The notes: generated from the letters alone by a model not told the origin. 48,517 nt of DNA from an uncultured Oscillospiraceae bacterium (GCA_902489595.1 CABUAS010000004.1:1-48517), one strand, 5' to 3'. Positions 22,944 to 31,525 are shown, counted from the first letter of the stretch. Translations and numbers: made by a program.

Positions 22944-24305
22944 ATGAAAACAATCTGTGCAATCGCCACAGGCAGCAGTGCCGGCGGTATCGGCGTAATC
23001 AGAATAAGCGGCGACAATGCACTCGCAGTTGCAGACCGTGTTTTTATTGCGAAAGACGGCTCAAAACTTTCAGACCTCGGCGGCTACAGGGCAAAATTCG
23101 GCAGTGTGATTATAGATAATCAGAAGTCGGACGATGCTGTGGCGCTTGTTTTTCGTGCACCGAAAAGTTACACGGGCGAAGATGTTGTTGAAATTTCTGT
23201 TCACGGCGGAATTTTTATTGTTGAAAAAACTTTGGAGGCTACTCTCAGTGCAGGCGCAGAACCGGCAGAGGCAGGCGAATTCACAAAGCGTGCGTTTTTA
23301 AACGGCAAAATGGACTTAACGCAGGCTGAAAGCGTTGCCGATTTGATTTCTGCGCAGGGTGAAACCGCTCTGCGTGCATCATATAATGCACTTCAGGGTT
23401 CTTTGAGCAATAAAATTAATAATGTTCTTGAAAATCTTATGGACTGCTCTGCGCTTATGGCGGCGTGGGTGGATTATCCCGATGAGGAAATCGAGGAGTT
23501 ATCCCCCGAAAATCTGATTGAAACACTTGAAAACGCAAAAGCGGATTTGACATCGCTTGTTGATAATTACGACAGCGGTCAGGCAATGTTACAGGGTATC
23601 GACACCGTTATTGCAGGCAGACCGAATGCAGGAAAATCGACTCTGATGAACGCACTTTCGGGCAAAAACAAGAGCATTGTTACGCAGATTGCAGGCACAA
23701 CACGTGATATTGTTGAGGAAACGGTGCGCCTCGGCACGCTTGTTCTTCACCTGAGCGATACGGCAGGAATCCGTCAGTCAAACGATATTGTTGAAAGCAT
23801 AGGTGTTCAGCGTGCGCTTGATAAAATTGACAGCGCAGTGCTTGTTATTGCCATGTTTGACAGCTCTGTTCCGCTGAGCGAAAATGATTATGAACTGATA
23901 GAAAAGTGCAGGGGCAAAAAAGCCGTTGCGATTATCAATAAAATCGACCTGAACTGCAAAACGGACACGGCGGTTATTGAAAATGCGTTTTCAAAGGTGC
24001 TTTATATGAGCGCAAAAAATAATGACGGCGTCTGTGAGCTTGAGGGCGCAGTTAAAGAACTTCTTGCCGTTGATTCGTTTGATGCGTCAGCGCCGATGCT
24101 CGCAAATCAGCGCCAGAAGCAGTGCGTTAAAAATGCACTCGGGCATATTGATGAGGCACTTTCGGCATCACTTTCCGGTCTGACCTATGACGCCGTAAAT
24201 GTTATGATAGACAGTGCAGTTGATGATTTGCTGATGCTGACGGGCAGAAAGGCAACAATCGAAATTGTAAATAATATATTCAGTAAATTTTGTGTCGGTA
24301 AATAA
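22944..24305 (+). CDS. mnmE: tRNA modification GTPase MnmE
   Basis: MnmE works with MnmG to put the carboxymethylaminomethyl group on wobble U34 of certain tRNAs. It has an N-terminal tetrahydrofolate-binding domain (ATGSSAGGIGVIRISGD), a helical domain, and an inserted G domain with GRPNAGKST (about 225), AGTTRD, DTAG and NKID. It ends in FCVGK, matching the C-terminal cysteine motif CxGK. I use the ATG at 22944, eight bases after AAAGGAG; an in-frame TTG at 22920 is upstream of that site. mnmG is the next gene. Confidence 0.97.
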   Translation: MKTICAIATGSSAGGIGVIRISGDNALAVADRVFIAKDGSKLSDLGGYRAKFGSVIIDNQKSDDAVALVFRAPKSYTGEDVVEISVHGGIFIVEKTLEATLSAGAEPAEAGEFTKRAFLNGKMDLTQAESVADLISAQGETALRASYNALQGSLSNKINNVLENLMDCSALMAAWVDYPDEEIEELSPENLIETLENAKADLTSLVDNYDSGQAMLQGIDTVIAGRPNAGKSTLMNALSGKNKSIVTQIAGTTRDIVEETVRLGTLVLHLSDTAGIRQSNDIVESIGVQRALDKIDSAVLVIAMFDSSVPLSENDYELIEKCRGKKAVAIINKIDLNCKTDTAVIENAFSKVLYMSAKNNDGVCELEGAVKELLAVDSFDASAPMLANQRQKQCVKNALGHIDEALSASLSGLTYDAVNVMIDSAVDDLLMLTGRKATIEIVNNIFSKFCVGK

Positions 24306-24325
24306 TTGTGTTATTGATAAATCGG

Positions 24326-24470
24326 CGGGAGGGCACGGAGACCCTCCCCTACAAAATTGTCATAATGTTATAATAAATTCTGATATTAACCATTCCGTAG
24401 GGGTCGGCGTCCTCGACGACCCGCAAATCAACAAATAATCCTCGTAGGGGTCGATGCCCACATCGACCCG
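24326..24470. repeat. Three REPs between mnmE and mnmG
   Basis: 24326-24352 (minus, stem GGGAGGG/CCCTCCC), 24397-24423 (plus, stem GGGTCG/CGACCC) and 24444-24470 (plus, stem GGGTCGATG/CATCGACCC). Three different stem types within 145 nt. Confidence 0.85.
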
Positions 24471-24495
24471 CAATAAAATCACAGGTGTGAAAGCT

Positions 24496-26364
24496 ATGAA
24501 ATATTTTGCAGATACATATGATGTTATCGTTATAGGCGCAGGCCACGCAGGCATTGAGGCAGGTCTTGCCTCGGCTCGCCTTGGCTGTAAAACCGCCGTG
24601 TTTACAATTAATCTTGACTGGATCGGCAATATGCCGTGCAATCCGTCAATCGGCGGAACGTCAAAAGGTCACCTTGTGCGTGAGATAGATGCCCTCGGCG
24701 GCGAAATGGGCAGAATGGCAGATAAGTATTCACTTCAGAGCCGTATGCTTAACCTCGGCAAAGGTCCTGCCGTTCATTCTCTGCGTGCGCAGATTGACAG
24801 GCGTGAGTATTCCAAGGGTATGAAGCACGTTATGGAGCTTCAGGAAAATCTTGACGTTCGCCAGGCTGAAATTCTTGATTTGTATAAAGATGACGATAAT
24901 CTGTGGGCAGTCACCACCAAGCTTGAGGCGGTCTACACTGCCAAAGCCGTAATTCTTGCCACGGGCACTTTTCTCGGAGGCAGAGTTTATATCGGCGATG
25001 TTTCATACGAAAGCGGCCCCGACGGTATGTTCCCCGCAACTGAACTTTCAAAGGCGCTTTATAAACTGAACATTCCTCTGCGCCGTTTCAAAACGGGAAC
25101 GCCAAGCCGTGTCAACAAGCGAAGTATTGATTTTTCAAAAATGGAAGTTCAAAACGGCGACGAGCAAACCGTGCCGTTCAGTTACGAAACCGAAACTGCT
25201 CCCGAAAACAAGGTTTGCTGCCATATTACATACACAAACGAGCAGACAAAGCAAATTATTCTTGATAATCTGCACCGCAGTCCGATGTACAGTGGTAAAA
25301 TTGAGGGCAAAGGTCCTCGCTACTGTCCGAGCTTTGAAGATAAAATCGTTCGTTTTGCCGATAAAGAGCGCCATCAGCTTTTCATTGAGCCGTGCGGACT
25401 TGAAACAGAAGAAATGTATTTGCAGGGTTTGTCCTCTTCCCTGCCCGAAGATGTTCAGCTTGATTTTATCCACACTATCCCCGGACTTGAAAATGCAAAA
25501 GTTATGCGCCCGGCTTATGCGATTGAATATGACTGCGTTGACCCGACTGCTTTAAAATCCACGCTTGAATTTAAAAGTCTTGACGGTCTTTACGGCGCAG
25601 GTCAGTTTAACGGTTCAAGCGGTTATGAAGAGGCGGCGGCACAGGGCCTTGTTGCAGGCATAAACGCTGCGCTGAAAATTTTAGGCAGAGAGCCTATGAT
25701 TTTTGACAGGGGCGGTTCTTATATCGGCACTTTGATTGACGACCTTGTTACAAAGGGCTGTTCCGACCCTTACAGAATGATGACGAGCCGCAGTGAATAC
25801 CGCCTTGTGCTCCGTCAGGACAATGCCGATGTGCGTTTAACGCCGACAGGTTACAAAATCGGCTTGATTTCACAGGTGAGATATGATAAATTTATATTAA
25901 AGGAAAAATTAGTTGAGCAGGAAAGGCAGAGAATTGAGCAGACTTCAATTCCGCTTTCAGACAAATTGCAGGAAATTCTTGCAAAATGCGGCACAACGCC
26001 TGCGCAGAAAGGCTGCAAACTGATTGAACTTCTTAAACGGCCGCAGGTTACTTATGATGCGCTTGCTCCGATTGATTCAACAAGACCCGATTTGCCGTAT
26101 GCCGTGTTTGAGCAGGTGGAAATTGCCGTTAAGTACGAGGGATATATTGCAAGGCAGCAGCAGCAGATTAAGGAAATGCGCCGCATTGAGTGCAAAAAAA
26201 TTCCCGAGGATATTGACTATTCGTCACTCAAAGGGCTGAGGCTTGAGGCAGTTGAAAAGCTTTCGGCAGTCCGCCCCGAAAATCTCGGTCAGGCAAGCCG
26301 AATCAGCGGTGTAAATCCGGCTGATATTTCAGCACTCAACATTATATTAGAGGCAATGAAATAA
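24496..26364 (+). CDS. mnmG: tRNA uridine-5-carboxymethylaminomethyl synthesis enzyme MnmG
   Basis: The FAD- and NADH-using partner of MnmE (GidA). The 622 residues begin with the Rossmann FAD motif VIGAGHAGIEA (about residues 11-21) and contain CNPSIGGTSKGHLVREIDALGG, RFKTGTP and the C-terminal helical domain ending ADISALNIILEAMK. Start at 24496 has AGGTG eight bases before it; an upstream in-frame ATG at 24454 lies inside a REP and is rejected. The gene is followed by repeats and rsmG. Confidence 0.97.
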   Translation: MKYFADTYDVIVIGAGHAGIEAGLASARLGCKTAVFTINLDWIGNMPCNPSIGGTSKGHLVREIDALGGEMGRMADKYSLQSRMLNLGKGPAVHSLRAQIDRREYSKGMKHVMELQENLDVRQAEILDLYKDDDNLWAVTTKLEAVYTAKAVILATGTFLGGRVYIGDVSYESGPDGMFPATELSKALYKLNIPLRRFKTGTPSRVNKRSIDFSKMEVQNGDEQTVPFSYETETAPENKVCCHITYTNEQTKQIILDNLHRSPMYSGKIEGKGPRYCPSFEDKIVRFADKERHQLFIEPCGLETEEMYLQGLSSSLPEDVQLDFIHTIPGLENAKVMRPAYAIEYDCVDPTALKSTLEFKSLDGLYGAGQFNGSSGYEEAAAQGLVAGINAALKILGREPMIFDRGGSYIGTLIDDLVTKGCSDPYRMMTSRSEYRLVLRQDNADVRLTPTGYKIGLISQVRYDKFILKEKLVEQERQRIEQTSIPLSDKLQEILAKCGTTPAQKGCKLIELLKRPQVTYDALAPIDSTRPDLPYAVFEQVEIAVKYEGYIARQQQQIKEMRRIECKKIPEDIDYSSLKGLRLEAVEKLSAVRPENLGQASRISGVNPADISALNIILEAMK

Positions 26365-26372
26365 AAATATAA

Positions 26373-26482
26373 ATCCCCCTTGGCACGTTGTGCCTTTCCC
26401 CCTTTAACAAGGGGGACTAAAGGTTTAAATAATAGCCTCCCTTGTTAAAGGGAGGTGCCGAACTTGTGAGGCGGAGGGATTC
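26373..26482. repeat. CCTCCCTT-family repeats (two units) between mnmG and rsmG
   Basis: 26373-26418: ATCCCCCTTGGCACG, TTGTGCC, CCCCCTTTAACAAGGGGG. 26432-26482: CCTCCCTTGTTAAAGGGAGG, GCCGAACTTGTGAGGC, GGAGGGATT. The internal hairpin differs between units. Confidence 0.75.
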
Positions 26483-26498
26483 TAAAACGAGGGTACAT

Positions 26499-27203
26499 AT
26501 GATTAATTATGATTTATTAAAAAGTGAGGCTGAACGACTGGGAGTTCAGCTTAACGATATTGCGCTTGACAGATTTGACTTGCTCGCACAAAGGCTTGTT
26601 CGCTGGAATGAACATATAAATCTTACGGCAATCACCGAGCCTGACGAAATTGTTGTGAAACATTTTGCAGACAGCCTTACTGCGCTTTACGGCAATAAAA
26701 TTCCGCAGGGTGCAAGCGTTATTGATGTTGGATGCGGAGCAGGATTTCCCTCTCTGCCGATGCTGATTGCACGCACTGACCTTGAAGTAACTTTTCTTGA
26801 CTCGGTTGGAAAAAAACTCAGTTTTATCAAAGAAATTCTGAAAAATGCAGGACTTTTCGGTGAGGTTCTGCACGAACGTGCCGAGGAAATCGGCAAAGAC
26901 CGTGATTACAGAGAGAGTTATGATGCTGCCGTCAGCCGTGCCGTTGCGCCGCTTAATGTGCTTGCAGAATACTGTTTGCCGCTTGTTAAGGTCGGCGGAT
27001 TGTTCATTGCTCTTAAAGGTGCAAGAAATGAAGTTGAACTCGGTGAAAGCGCAATAGAGAAACTCGGAGGCAGGATTGAGCAGGTTGTTTCACTTGAACT
27101 TACAAACGGTGAAAGCAGAAATATAGTTTTTGTAAGAAAAATATCGCATACTCCGACAAAATATCCCCGAAAGTCAAAAAAAATAGACACCCGCCCGCTC
27201 TGA
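26499..27203 (+). CDS. rsmG: 16S rRNA (guanine527-N7)-methyltransferase RsmG
   Basis: RsmG methylates G527 of 16S rRNA; its loss gives low-level streptomycin resistance in other bacteria. The SAM-binding motif is VIDVGCGAGFPSLPMLIAR, followed by VTFLDSVGKKLSFIKE, and SRAVAPLNVLAEYC is the active-site helix region. I use the ATG at 26499 (MINYDLL), five bases after GAGGG; the longer frame upstream runs only over the preceding repeat. A strong terminator follows. Confidence 0.96.
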   Translation: MINYDLLKSEAERLGVQLNDIALDRFDLLAQRLVRWNEHINLTAITEPDEIVVKHFADSLTALYGNKIPQGASVIDVGCGAGFPSLPMLIARTDLEVTFLDSVGKKLSFIKEILKNAGLFGEVLHERAEEIGKDRDYRESYDAAVSRAVAPLNVLAEYCLPLVKVGGLFIALKGARNEVELGESAIEKLGGRIEQVVSLELTNGESRNIVFVRKISHTPTKYPRKSKKIDTRPL

Positions 27204-27226
27204 TAAAGAATAATATTGTCATATAA

Positions 27227-27261
27227 AAAGGATTTCCCACTATGAGAAATCCTTTATTTTT
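27227..27261 (+). terminator. Rho-independent terminator after rsmG
   Basis: Stem AAAGGATTTC/GAAATCCTTT (10 bp) with a 9-nt loop and a following ATTTTTA run. Confidence 0.8.
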
Positions 27262-27326
27262 ATGTGAAATTATGGTATAGTTAAATCAGTCGGTAAGACA
27301 AGCTAAGCCGTAAGGAGTTGAGTTAC

Positions 27327-28133
27327 TTGCCTGACGAGATTATTAAAGTGGCAACAGAGAAGTTACTGCCAAATCCGTATCAGCCGAGAAAACAGTTTAA
27401 ATCGGAAGAATTGCTCGGGCTGTCCGAATCAATTCGGGAAAACGGTGTACTTCAGCCTCTGCTTGCACGGCGCATCAATCACAGCGATTATTACGAGTTG
27501 ATTGCAGGTGAGCGCAGGCTGCGTGCGTCAATTCTTGCAAATCTTGAATATGTGCCGTGCATAATTCTTGACTGCGATTATGAAGAAAGTGCAGTGTATT
27601 CTCTGCTTGAAAATATTCAGCGTGCCGACCTCAACTTTTTTGAAGAGGCAGTGGCAATAGAGCAGATGCAAAGCCAGTTCGGCCTGACACAGGAGCAGAT
27701 TGCAAAAAGGCTCGGCAAAAGCCAGAGCGCACTGTCAAATAAGTTAAGACTTTTGAAACTGCCTGCCGAAGTTCGTTATTTTATCGAAAAAGAGGGACTG
27801 ACTGAACGCCATGCCCGTGCCTTGCTTAAACTTGAAACAGAAAAGCAGATATGGACAGCCCTTAACGTGATTAAGGAGCGTGGGCTGAATGTTGAGCAGA
27901 CTGAAAATTATATTGCCTCACTTACAAATAAGCGTGTCAAAAGCCACAAAAACATTGTTCGTATTTTCCGTGATGTAAGAATTTTTGTAAACACGGTTGA
28001 TAAAGCCATTAAAACTATGAAAGAGGCAGGCGTTCCTGCCGAAAGCAATAAAACTGAAACTGAAGATTATATTGAATATCTTGTGAGAATCCCCAAACGG
28101 GCAGATAACAGTGCCCAATCAAATCCCGCTTAA
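27327..28133 (+). CDS. noc: Noc-like ParB-family protein (nucleoid occlusion)
   Basis: A 268-residue ParB/Noc protein. The N-terminal CTPase domain has NPYQPRK, GERRLRAS (about residue 65) and ENIQR; the helix-turn-helix QEQIAKRLGKSQSALSNKLRLL follows, then a dimerisation tail. The position between rsmG and parA is that of Noc in Bacillus, which blocks division over the nucleoid. Start: a TTG at 27327, nine bases after AAGGAG; the TTG at 27318 touches that site directly. The protein begins at the ParB core and lacks the N-terminal amphipathic membrane-binding helix of Bacillus Noc, so membrane function is uncertain. It could instead be a second ParB. Confidence 0.8.
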   Translation: MPDEIIKVATEKLLPNPYQPRKQFKSEELLGLSESIRENGVLQPLLARRINHSDYYELIAGERRLRASILANLEYVPCIILDCDYEESAVYSLLENIQRADLNFFEEAVAIEQMQSQFGLTQEQIAKRLGKSQSALSNKLRLLKLPAEVRYFIEKEGLTERHARALLKLETEKQIWTALNVIKERGLNVEQTENYIASLTNKRVKSHKNIVRIFRDVRIFVNTVDKAIKTMKEAGVPAESNKTETEDYIEYLVRIPKRADNSAQSNPA

Positions 28134-28217
28134 AACAGGGTTACCTGTTTTAACATATTCTCCTCTTTTCATCACACGGAACAGTCTGTCGGAAACGATG
28201 GGCTGTTCTGTGTTTTT
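28130..28217 (+). terminator. Two hairpins after noc, the second a terminator
   Basis: Hairpin 1 (28130-28153): perfect TTAAAACAGG/CCTGTTTTAA stem overlapping the stop codon. Hairpin 2 (28174-28213): ACACGGAACAG/CTGTTCTGTGT with an 18-nt loop, followed by TTTTTG. It separates noc from the parA operon. Confidence 0.75.
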
Positions 28218-28223
28218 GTTTAA

Positions 28224-28419
28224 TGCCTCCCTTGTGTAAAGGGAGGTGTCACCGCAGGTGACGGAGGGATTGTTTTCGACGGTGCGTCGAGGACGCTTTA
28301 CGAGCGCCGTCCCCCTTTGTCACTTACGTGACATTGCTTCGCTACCCTTTTGTCACTGCGTGACATTTCCCCTGATAGGGGAATCTTCTCACACTGTGGG
28401 GGAATCTTCCGCACCCTAC
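28224..28419. repeat. CCTCCCTT-family repeat and loop-interrupted REP
   Basis: 28226-28272: CCTCCCTTGTGTAAAGGGAGG, GTCACCGCAGGTGAC, GGAGGGATT. 28280-28419: REP arms CGGTGCGTCGAGGACG and CCGCACCCTAC separated by a 113-nt insert; the insert is the reverse complement of the one at 34449-34560. Confidence 0.75.
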
Positions 28420-28461
28420 AATTCATTAAAATTATGTTCACGGTGTATATCATATTTAAAT

Positions 28462-28477
28462 TGTTTCACGTGAAACA
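28462..28477. promoter_or_regulatory. parS: parS centromere site 1
   Basis: TGTTTCACGTGAAACA, a perfect match to the Bacillus parS consensus bound by ParB. Confidence 0.95.
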
Positions 28478-28531
28478 CCATATATTGTATGAAATAATCA
28501 AATACCCACAATTCTATGAAAATTTTCTTAA

Positions 28532-28547
28532 TGTTTCACGTGAAACA
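28532..28547. promoter_or_regulatory. parS: parS centromere site 2
   Basis: Second perfect TGTTTCACGTGAAACA, 70 nt after the first and 14 nt upstream of the -35 of the parA promoter. ParB spreading from it could affect parAB transcription (inference). Confidence 0.95.
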
Positions 28548-28560
28548 CCCCCCTTTTTCC

Positions 28561-28589
28561 TTGATATGGCTGAAATATTATAGTATAAT
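28561..28589 (+). promoter_or_regulatory. parA-parB-serS promoter
   Basis: TTGATA (28561-28566), 17-nt spacer, TATAAT (28584-28589). The transcript starts near 28596, only about 14 nt before the parA start. Confidence 0.7.
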
Positions 28590-28609
28590 GTATGCACGGA
28601 GGTTTTTTT

Positions 28610-29374
28610 ATGGGAAAAACTATATCTATATTTAATCAGAAAGGCGGAGTCGGCAAAACCACCACCTGCGTTAATCTTGCTGCTGCACTTGGTGCAAAAG
28701 GTCAAAAAACACTGCTTGTTGATATTGACCCTCAGGGTAATTCCACAAGCGGCGTAGGTATTGACAAAAGTGAGGTTGAGTATTCCACCTACGACATTCT
28801 TATAAACAAAGTGCCTGCAAGGGGTATTATGATTGAAACTGAGTTCAAAAATCTCTCTGTACTCCCTGCTAATATGAATCTGGCAGGTGCAGAACTTGAG
28901 CTTGCAGAGGTTGATCAGCGCTTTCATGCTCTGAAAAAAGCAATCGCATCCTTAACACTCGAATTCGATTACGTTATTATCGACTGTCCCCCAAGCCTTG
29001 GACTACTCAGCCTGAATGCATTAACAGCGTCGGATACTGTTATTGTTCCTTTGCAGTGCGAATATTATGCACTTGAGGGCTTGAGTCAACTGCTCAATAC
29101 AATCAGAACGGTAAAAAAGCACTATAATGAGTATCTTGAACTCGACGGCGTGGTATTTACGATGTATGACAGCCGTTTGAAACTCACAAACCAGGTTATT
29201 GAGGAAGTAAATAAGTATTTTCCGAACAAGCCGTTTAAAACGATGATTCCCCGAAGTGTTAAGCTTGCGGAAGCACCGAGCTACGGCGAACCTATCATTT
29301 ATTACGAAAAATACTGTAAAGCAAGCTTTGCCTATAAAAAGCTTGCAGATGAGGTGTTGAAAAGAAACGTATAG
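28610..29374 (+). CDS. parA: Chromosome-partitioning ATPase ParA (Soj)
   Basis: A 254-residue ParA with the deviant Walker A KGGVGKTT (residues 11-18), the LLVDIDPQGNSTSG Walker A' region, and YVIIDCPPSLGLLSLNAL (Walker B). In Firmicutes Soj acts with ParB in origin segregation and controls DnaA. It is short, without the extra N-terminal regulatory domain of plasmid type Ia ParA. I use the ATG at 28610, eight bases after GGAGG; the frame extends upstream but would precede the promoter start. Confidence 0.96.
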   Translation: MGKTISIFNQKGGVGKTTTCVNLAAALGAKGQKTLLVDIDPQGNSTSGVGIDKSEVEYSTYDILINKVPARGIMIETEFKNLSVLPANMNLAGAELELAEVDQRFHALKKAIASLTLEFDYVIIDCPPSLGLLSLNALTASDTVIVPLQCEYYALEGLSQLLNTIRTVKKHYNEYLELDGVVFTMYDSRLKLTNQVIEEVNKYFPNKPFKTMIPRSVKLAEAPSYGEPIIYYEKYCKASFAYKKLADEVLKRNV

Positions 29375-29386
29375 GAGGACATATAT

Positions 29387-30235
29387 ATGGCAAAAAGACA
29401 GGGACTCGGCAAGGGTCTTGAAAAGCTTTTCAGTGAAAATGACACTGAGGGTATGGTTTCAACAAATACTCTGCCGCTGAGCGAAATCGTGCCGAATAAG
29501 GACCAGCCGCGTAAAACTTTTGACGAGGCGGCACTTGACGAACTTGCAGACAGTATTCGTCAGCACGGCATATTGCAGCCGCTGCTTGTAAGACCGATTG
29601 CAACGGGCGGATATCAACTTGTTGCAGGTGAACGCCGCTGGCGTGCAAGCAAGCGTGCAGGACTGAAAGAAGTTCCCGTTGTTGTTAAGGAACTAAGCGA
29701 TACCGAAACGATGGAAATCGCAATTATAGAAAATCTTCAGCGTGAGGACTTGAACCCGATTGAAGAGGCGGAGGGCTTGCAGGCGCTGATTGATAAGTGC
29801 GGTTTTACACAGGAACAGGTTGCCGTAAGCGTCGGCAAGTCAAGGCCCGCAATCGCAAACAGTTTGAGACTGTTAAAATTGCCGCTTGAAGTGCGCGATA
29901 TGGCTAAAAACGGTGAAATTTCGGCAGGACACGCCCGTGCACTGCTTGCTTTTGATAATGAAGCATTGATTTATGAGGCCGCACAGAATATTGTAAAAAA
30001 CAAAATGACCGTGCGAGATATTGAAAGGCTGGCTAAAATCAGTGAAAAAAACAGTACTGTTTCCGTGAAACATTCCAAAAGGCGTGACAGTTTTTATGAT
30101 GAAGTGGAACTTTCACTTTCGGAAACACTCGGCAGGCGTGTAAAAGTCTTTAACGGCAGGGAAAAAGGTACGCTTGAAATTGAATTTTACTCCATAGAGG
30201 ATTTAAAAAATATAGCAAACAAGTTAGGAGAATAA
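29387..30235 (+). CDS. parB: Chromosome-partitioning protein ParB (Spo0J)
   Basis: A 282-residue ParB. N-terminal CTPase region with KDQPRK, GERRWRA and ENLQRED; helix-turn-helix around QEQVAVSVGKSRPAIANSLRLLKLP; C-terminal dimerisation domain ending IEFYSIEDLKNIANKLGE. The N-terminal basic stretch MAKRQGLGKGLEKLF is the segment that stimulates ParA ATPase. It follows parA by 12 nt and precedes serS by 3 nt. Its target sites are the two parS just upstream. Confidence 0.96.
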   Translation: MAKRQGLGKGLEKLFSENDTEGMVSTNTLPLSEIVPNKDQPRKTFDEAALDELADSIRQHGILQPLLVRPIATGGYQLVAGERRWRASKRAGLKEVPVVVKELSDTETMEIAIIENLQREDLNPIEEAEGLQALIDKCGFTQEQVAVSVGKSRPAIANSLRLLKLPLEVRDMAKNGEISAGHARALLAFDNEALIYEAAQNIVKNKMTVRDIERLAKISEKNSTVSVKHSKRRDSFYDEVELSLSETLGRRVKVFNGREKGTLEIEFYSIEDLKNIANKLGE

Positions 30236-30238
30236 AAA

Positions 30239-31525
30239 ATGTTAGATATTAAATTTGTAAGGGAAAATCCCGAAATTGTTAAGGAAAATATTAAAAAAAA
30301 GTTTCAGGACGAAAAGCTGCCGCTTGTTGATGAAGTGATTGCACTTGACGAGGAAAAGCGTGCAGTGCAGAAGAATGCCGATGATCTTCGTGCAAACAGA
30401 AACAAGCTTTCAAAGGAAATCGGCGCGCTTATGGCGCAGGGCAAAAAGGAAGAGGGAATGGCTCTGCGTGAAAAGGTTAAGGCACAGGCTGATGAGCTTG
30501 ACGAACTTTCAAAGCGTGAAACAGAGCTCAACGAAAAAGTTACCAAAATTATGATGACGATTCCTAACATTATCGACCCGTCAGTGCCTGTTGGTAAGGA
30601 CGACAGTGAAAATGTTGAGGTTCAGAGATACGGCGAGCCGCTCGTTCCCGATTTTGAAGTGCCTTATCACACCGATATTATGGAGCGCTTTGGCGGCATT
30701 GACCTTGATGCCGCAGGCAAGGTTGCAGGCAACGGTTTCTACTATCTTATGGGCGACATCGCAAGGCTTCATTCGGCAGTCATTTCCTATGCGAGAGATT
30801 TTATGATTGACCGTGGCTTCACGTACTGCGTGCCGCCGTTTATGATTCGTTCCGCCGTTGTTGACGGCGTTATGAGTTTTGCCGAGATGGACGCTATGAT
30901 GTATAAAATTGAGGGCGAAGACCTGTATCTTATCGGCACTTCTGAGCACTCGATGATAGGCAAGTTTATTGATACGATTACGCCGGAAAGCGAACTTCCG
31001 CTGACGCTTACCTCGTATTCACCTTGTTTCAGAAAGGAAAAAGGCGCTCACGGAATTGAGGAACGTGGCGTTTACAGAATTCATCAGTTTGAAAAGCAGG
31101 AGATGATTGTTGTCTGCAAGCCTGAGGAGTCACCAATCTGGTTTGATAAACTCTGGCAGAATACGGTTGATTTGTTCCGCAGTCTTGACATTCCTGTTCG
31201 CACGCTTGAATGCTGCAGCGGCGATTTGGCAGACCTTAAAGTTAAGTCGGTTGACGTTGAGGCTTGGTCTCCGAGACAGAAGAAATATTTTGAAGTCGGT
31301 TCGTGCTCAAATCTTTCGGATGCGCAGGCAAGACGTCTTAAAATCCGTGTTAAGGGCGAGGACGGCAACTATCTTGCTCACACGCTGAACAACACGGTTG
31401 TTGCGCCGCCGAGAATGCTTATCGCATTCCTTGAAAATAACCTCAATGCCGACGGCAGTGTAAACATTCCCGAACCGCTCAGAATGTATATGGGCGGCAA
31501 GGATAAGATTGTTCCGAAAAAGTAA
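30239..31525 (+). CDS. serS: Seryl-tRNA synthetase
   Basis: A class II synthetase with the N-terminal antiparallel coiled coil (about residues 25-105) that grips the long variable arm of tRNA-Ser. Motif 2 is FRKEKGAHGIEERGVYRIHQFEK, and motif 3 near the C terminus (NNTVVAPPRMLIAFLENN) holds the ATP-binding arginine. The 428-residue length is normal. TTAGGAGA lies before the ATG, only three bases after parB, so it is in the parAB operon. No T-box leader is present. A terminator follows. Confidence 0.96.
   Translation: MLDIKFVRENPEIVKENIKKKFQDEKLPLVDEVIALDEEKRAVQKNADDLRANRNKLSKEIGALMAQGKKEEGMALREKVKAQADELDELSKRETELNEKVTKIMMTIPNIIDPSVPVGKDDSENVEVQRYGEPLVPDFEVPYHTDIMERFGGIDLDAAGKVAGNGFYYLMGDIARLHSAVISYARDFMIDRGFTYCVPPFMIRSAVVDGVMSFAEMDAMMYKIEGEDLYLIGTSEHSMIGKFIDTITPESELPLTLTSYSPCFRKEKGAHGIEERGVYRIHQFEKQEMIVVCKPEESPIWFDKLWQNTVDLFRSLDIPVRTLECCSGDLADLKVKSVDVEAWSPRQKKYFEVGSCSNLSDAQARRLKIRVKGEDGNYLAHTLNNTVVAPPRMLIAFLENNLNADGSVNIPEPLRMYMGGKDKIVPKK

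Noticed and set aside
28130..28153. Hairpin at the noc stop codon as a full terminator
   Set aside because: The stem is perfect, but no T-run follows it; the second hairpin, with TTTTTG after it, is the better terminator.
28246..28583. Two open frames upstream of parA
   Set aside because: They translate a REP insert and run across both parS sites; no support as genes.
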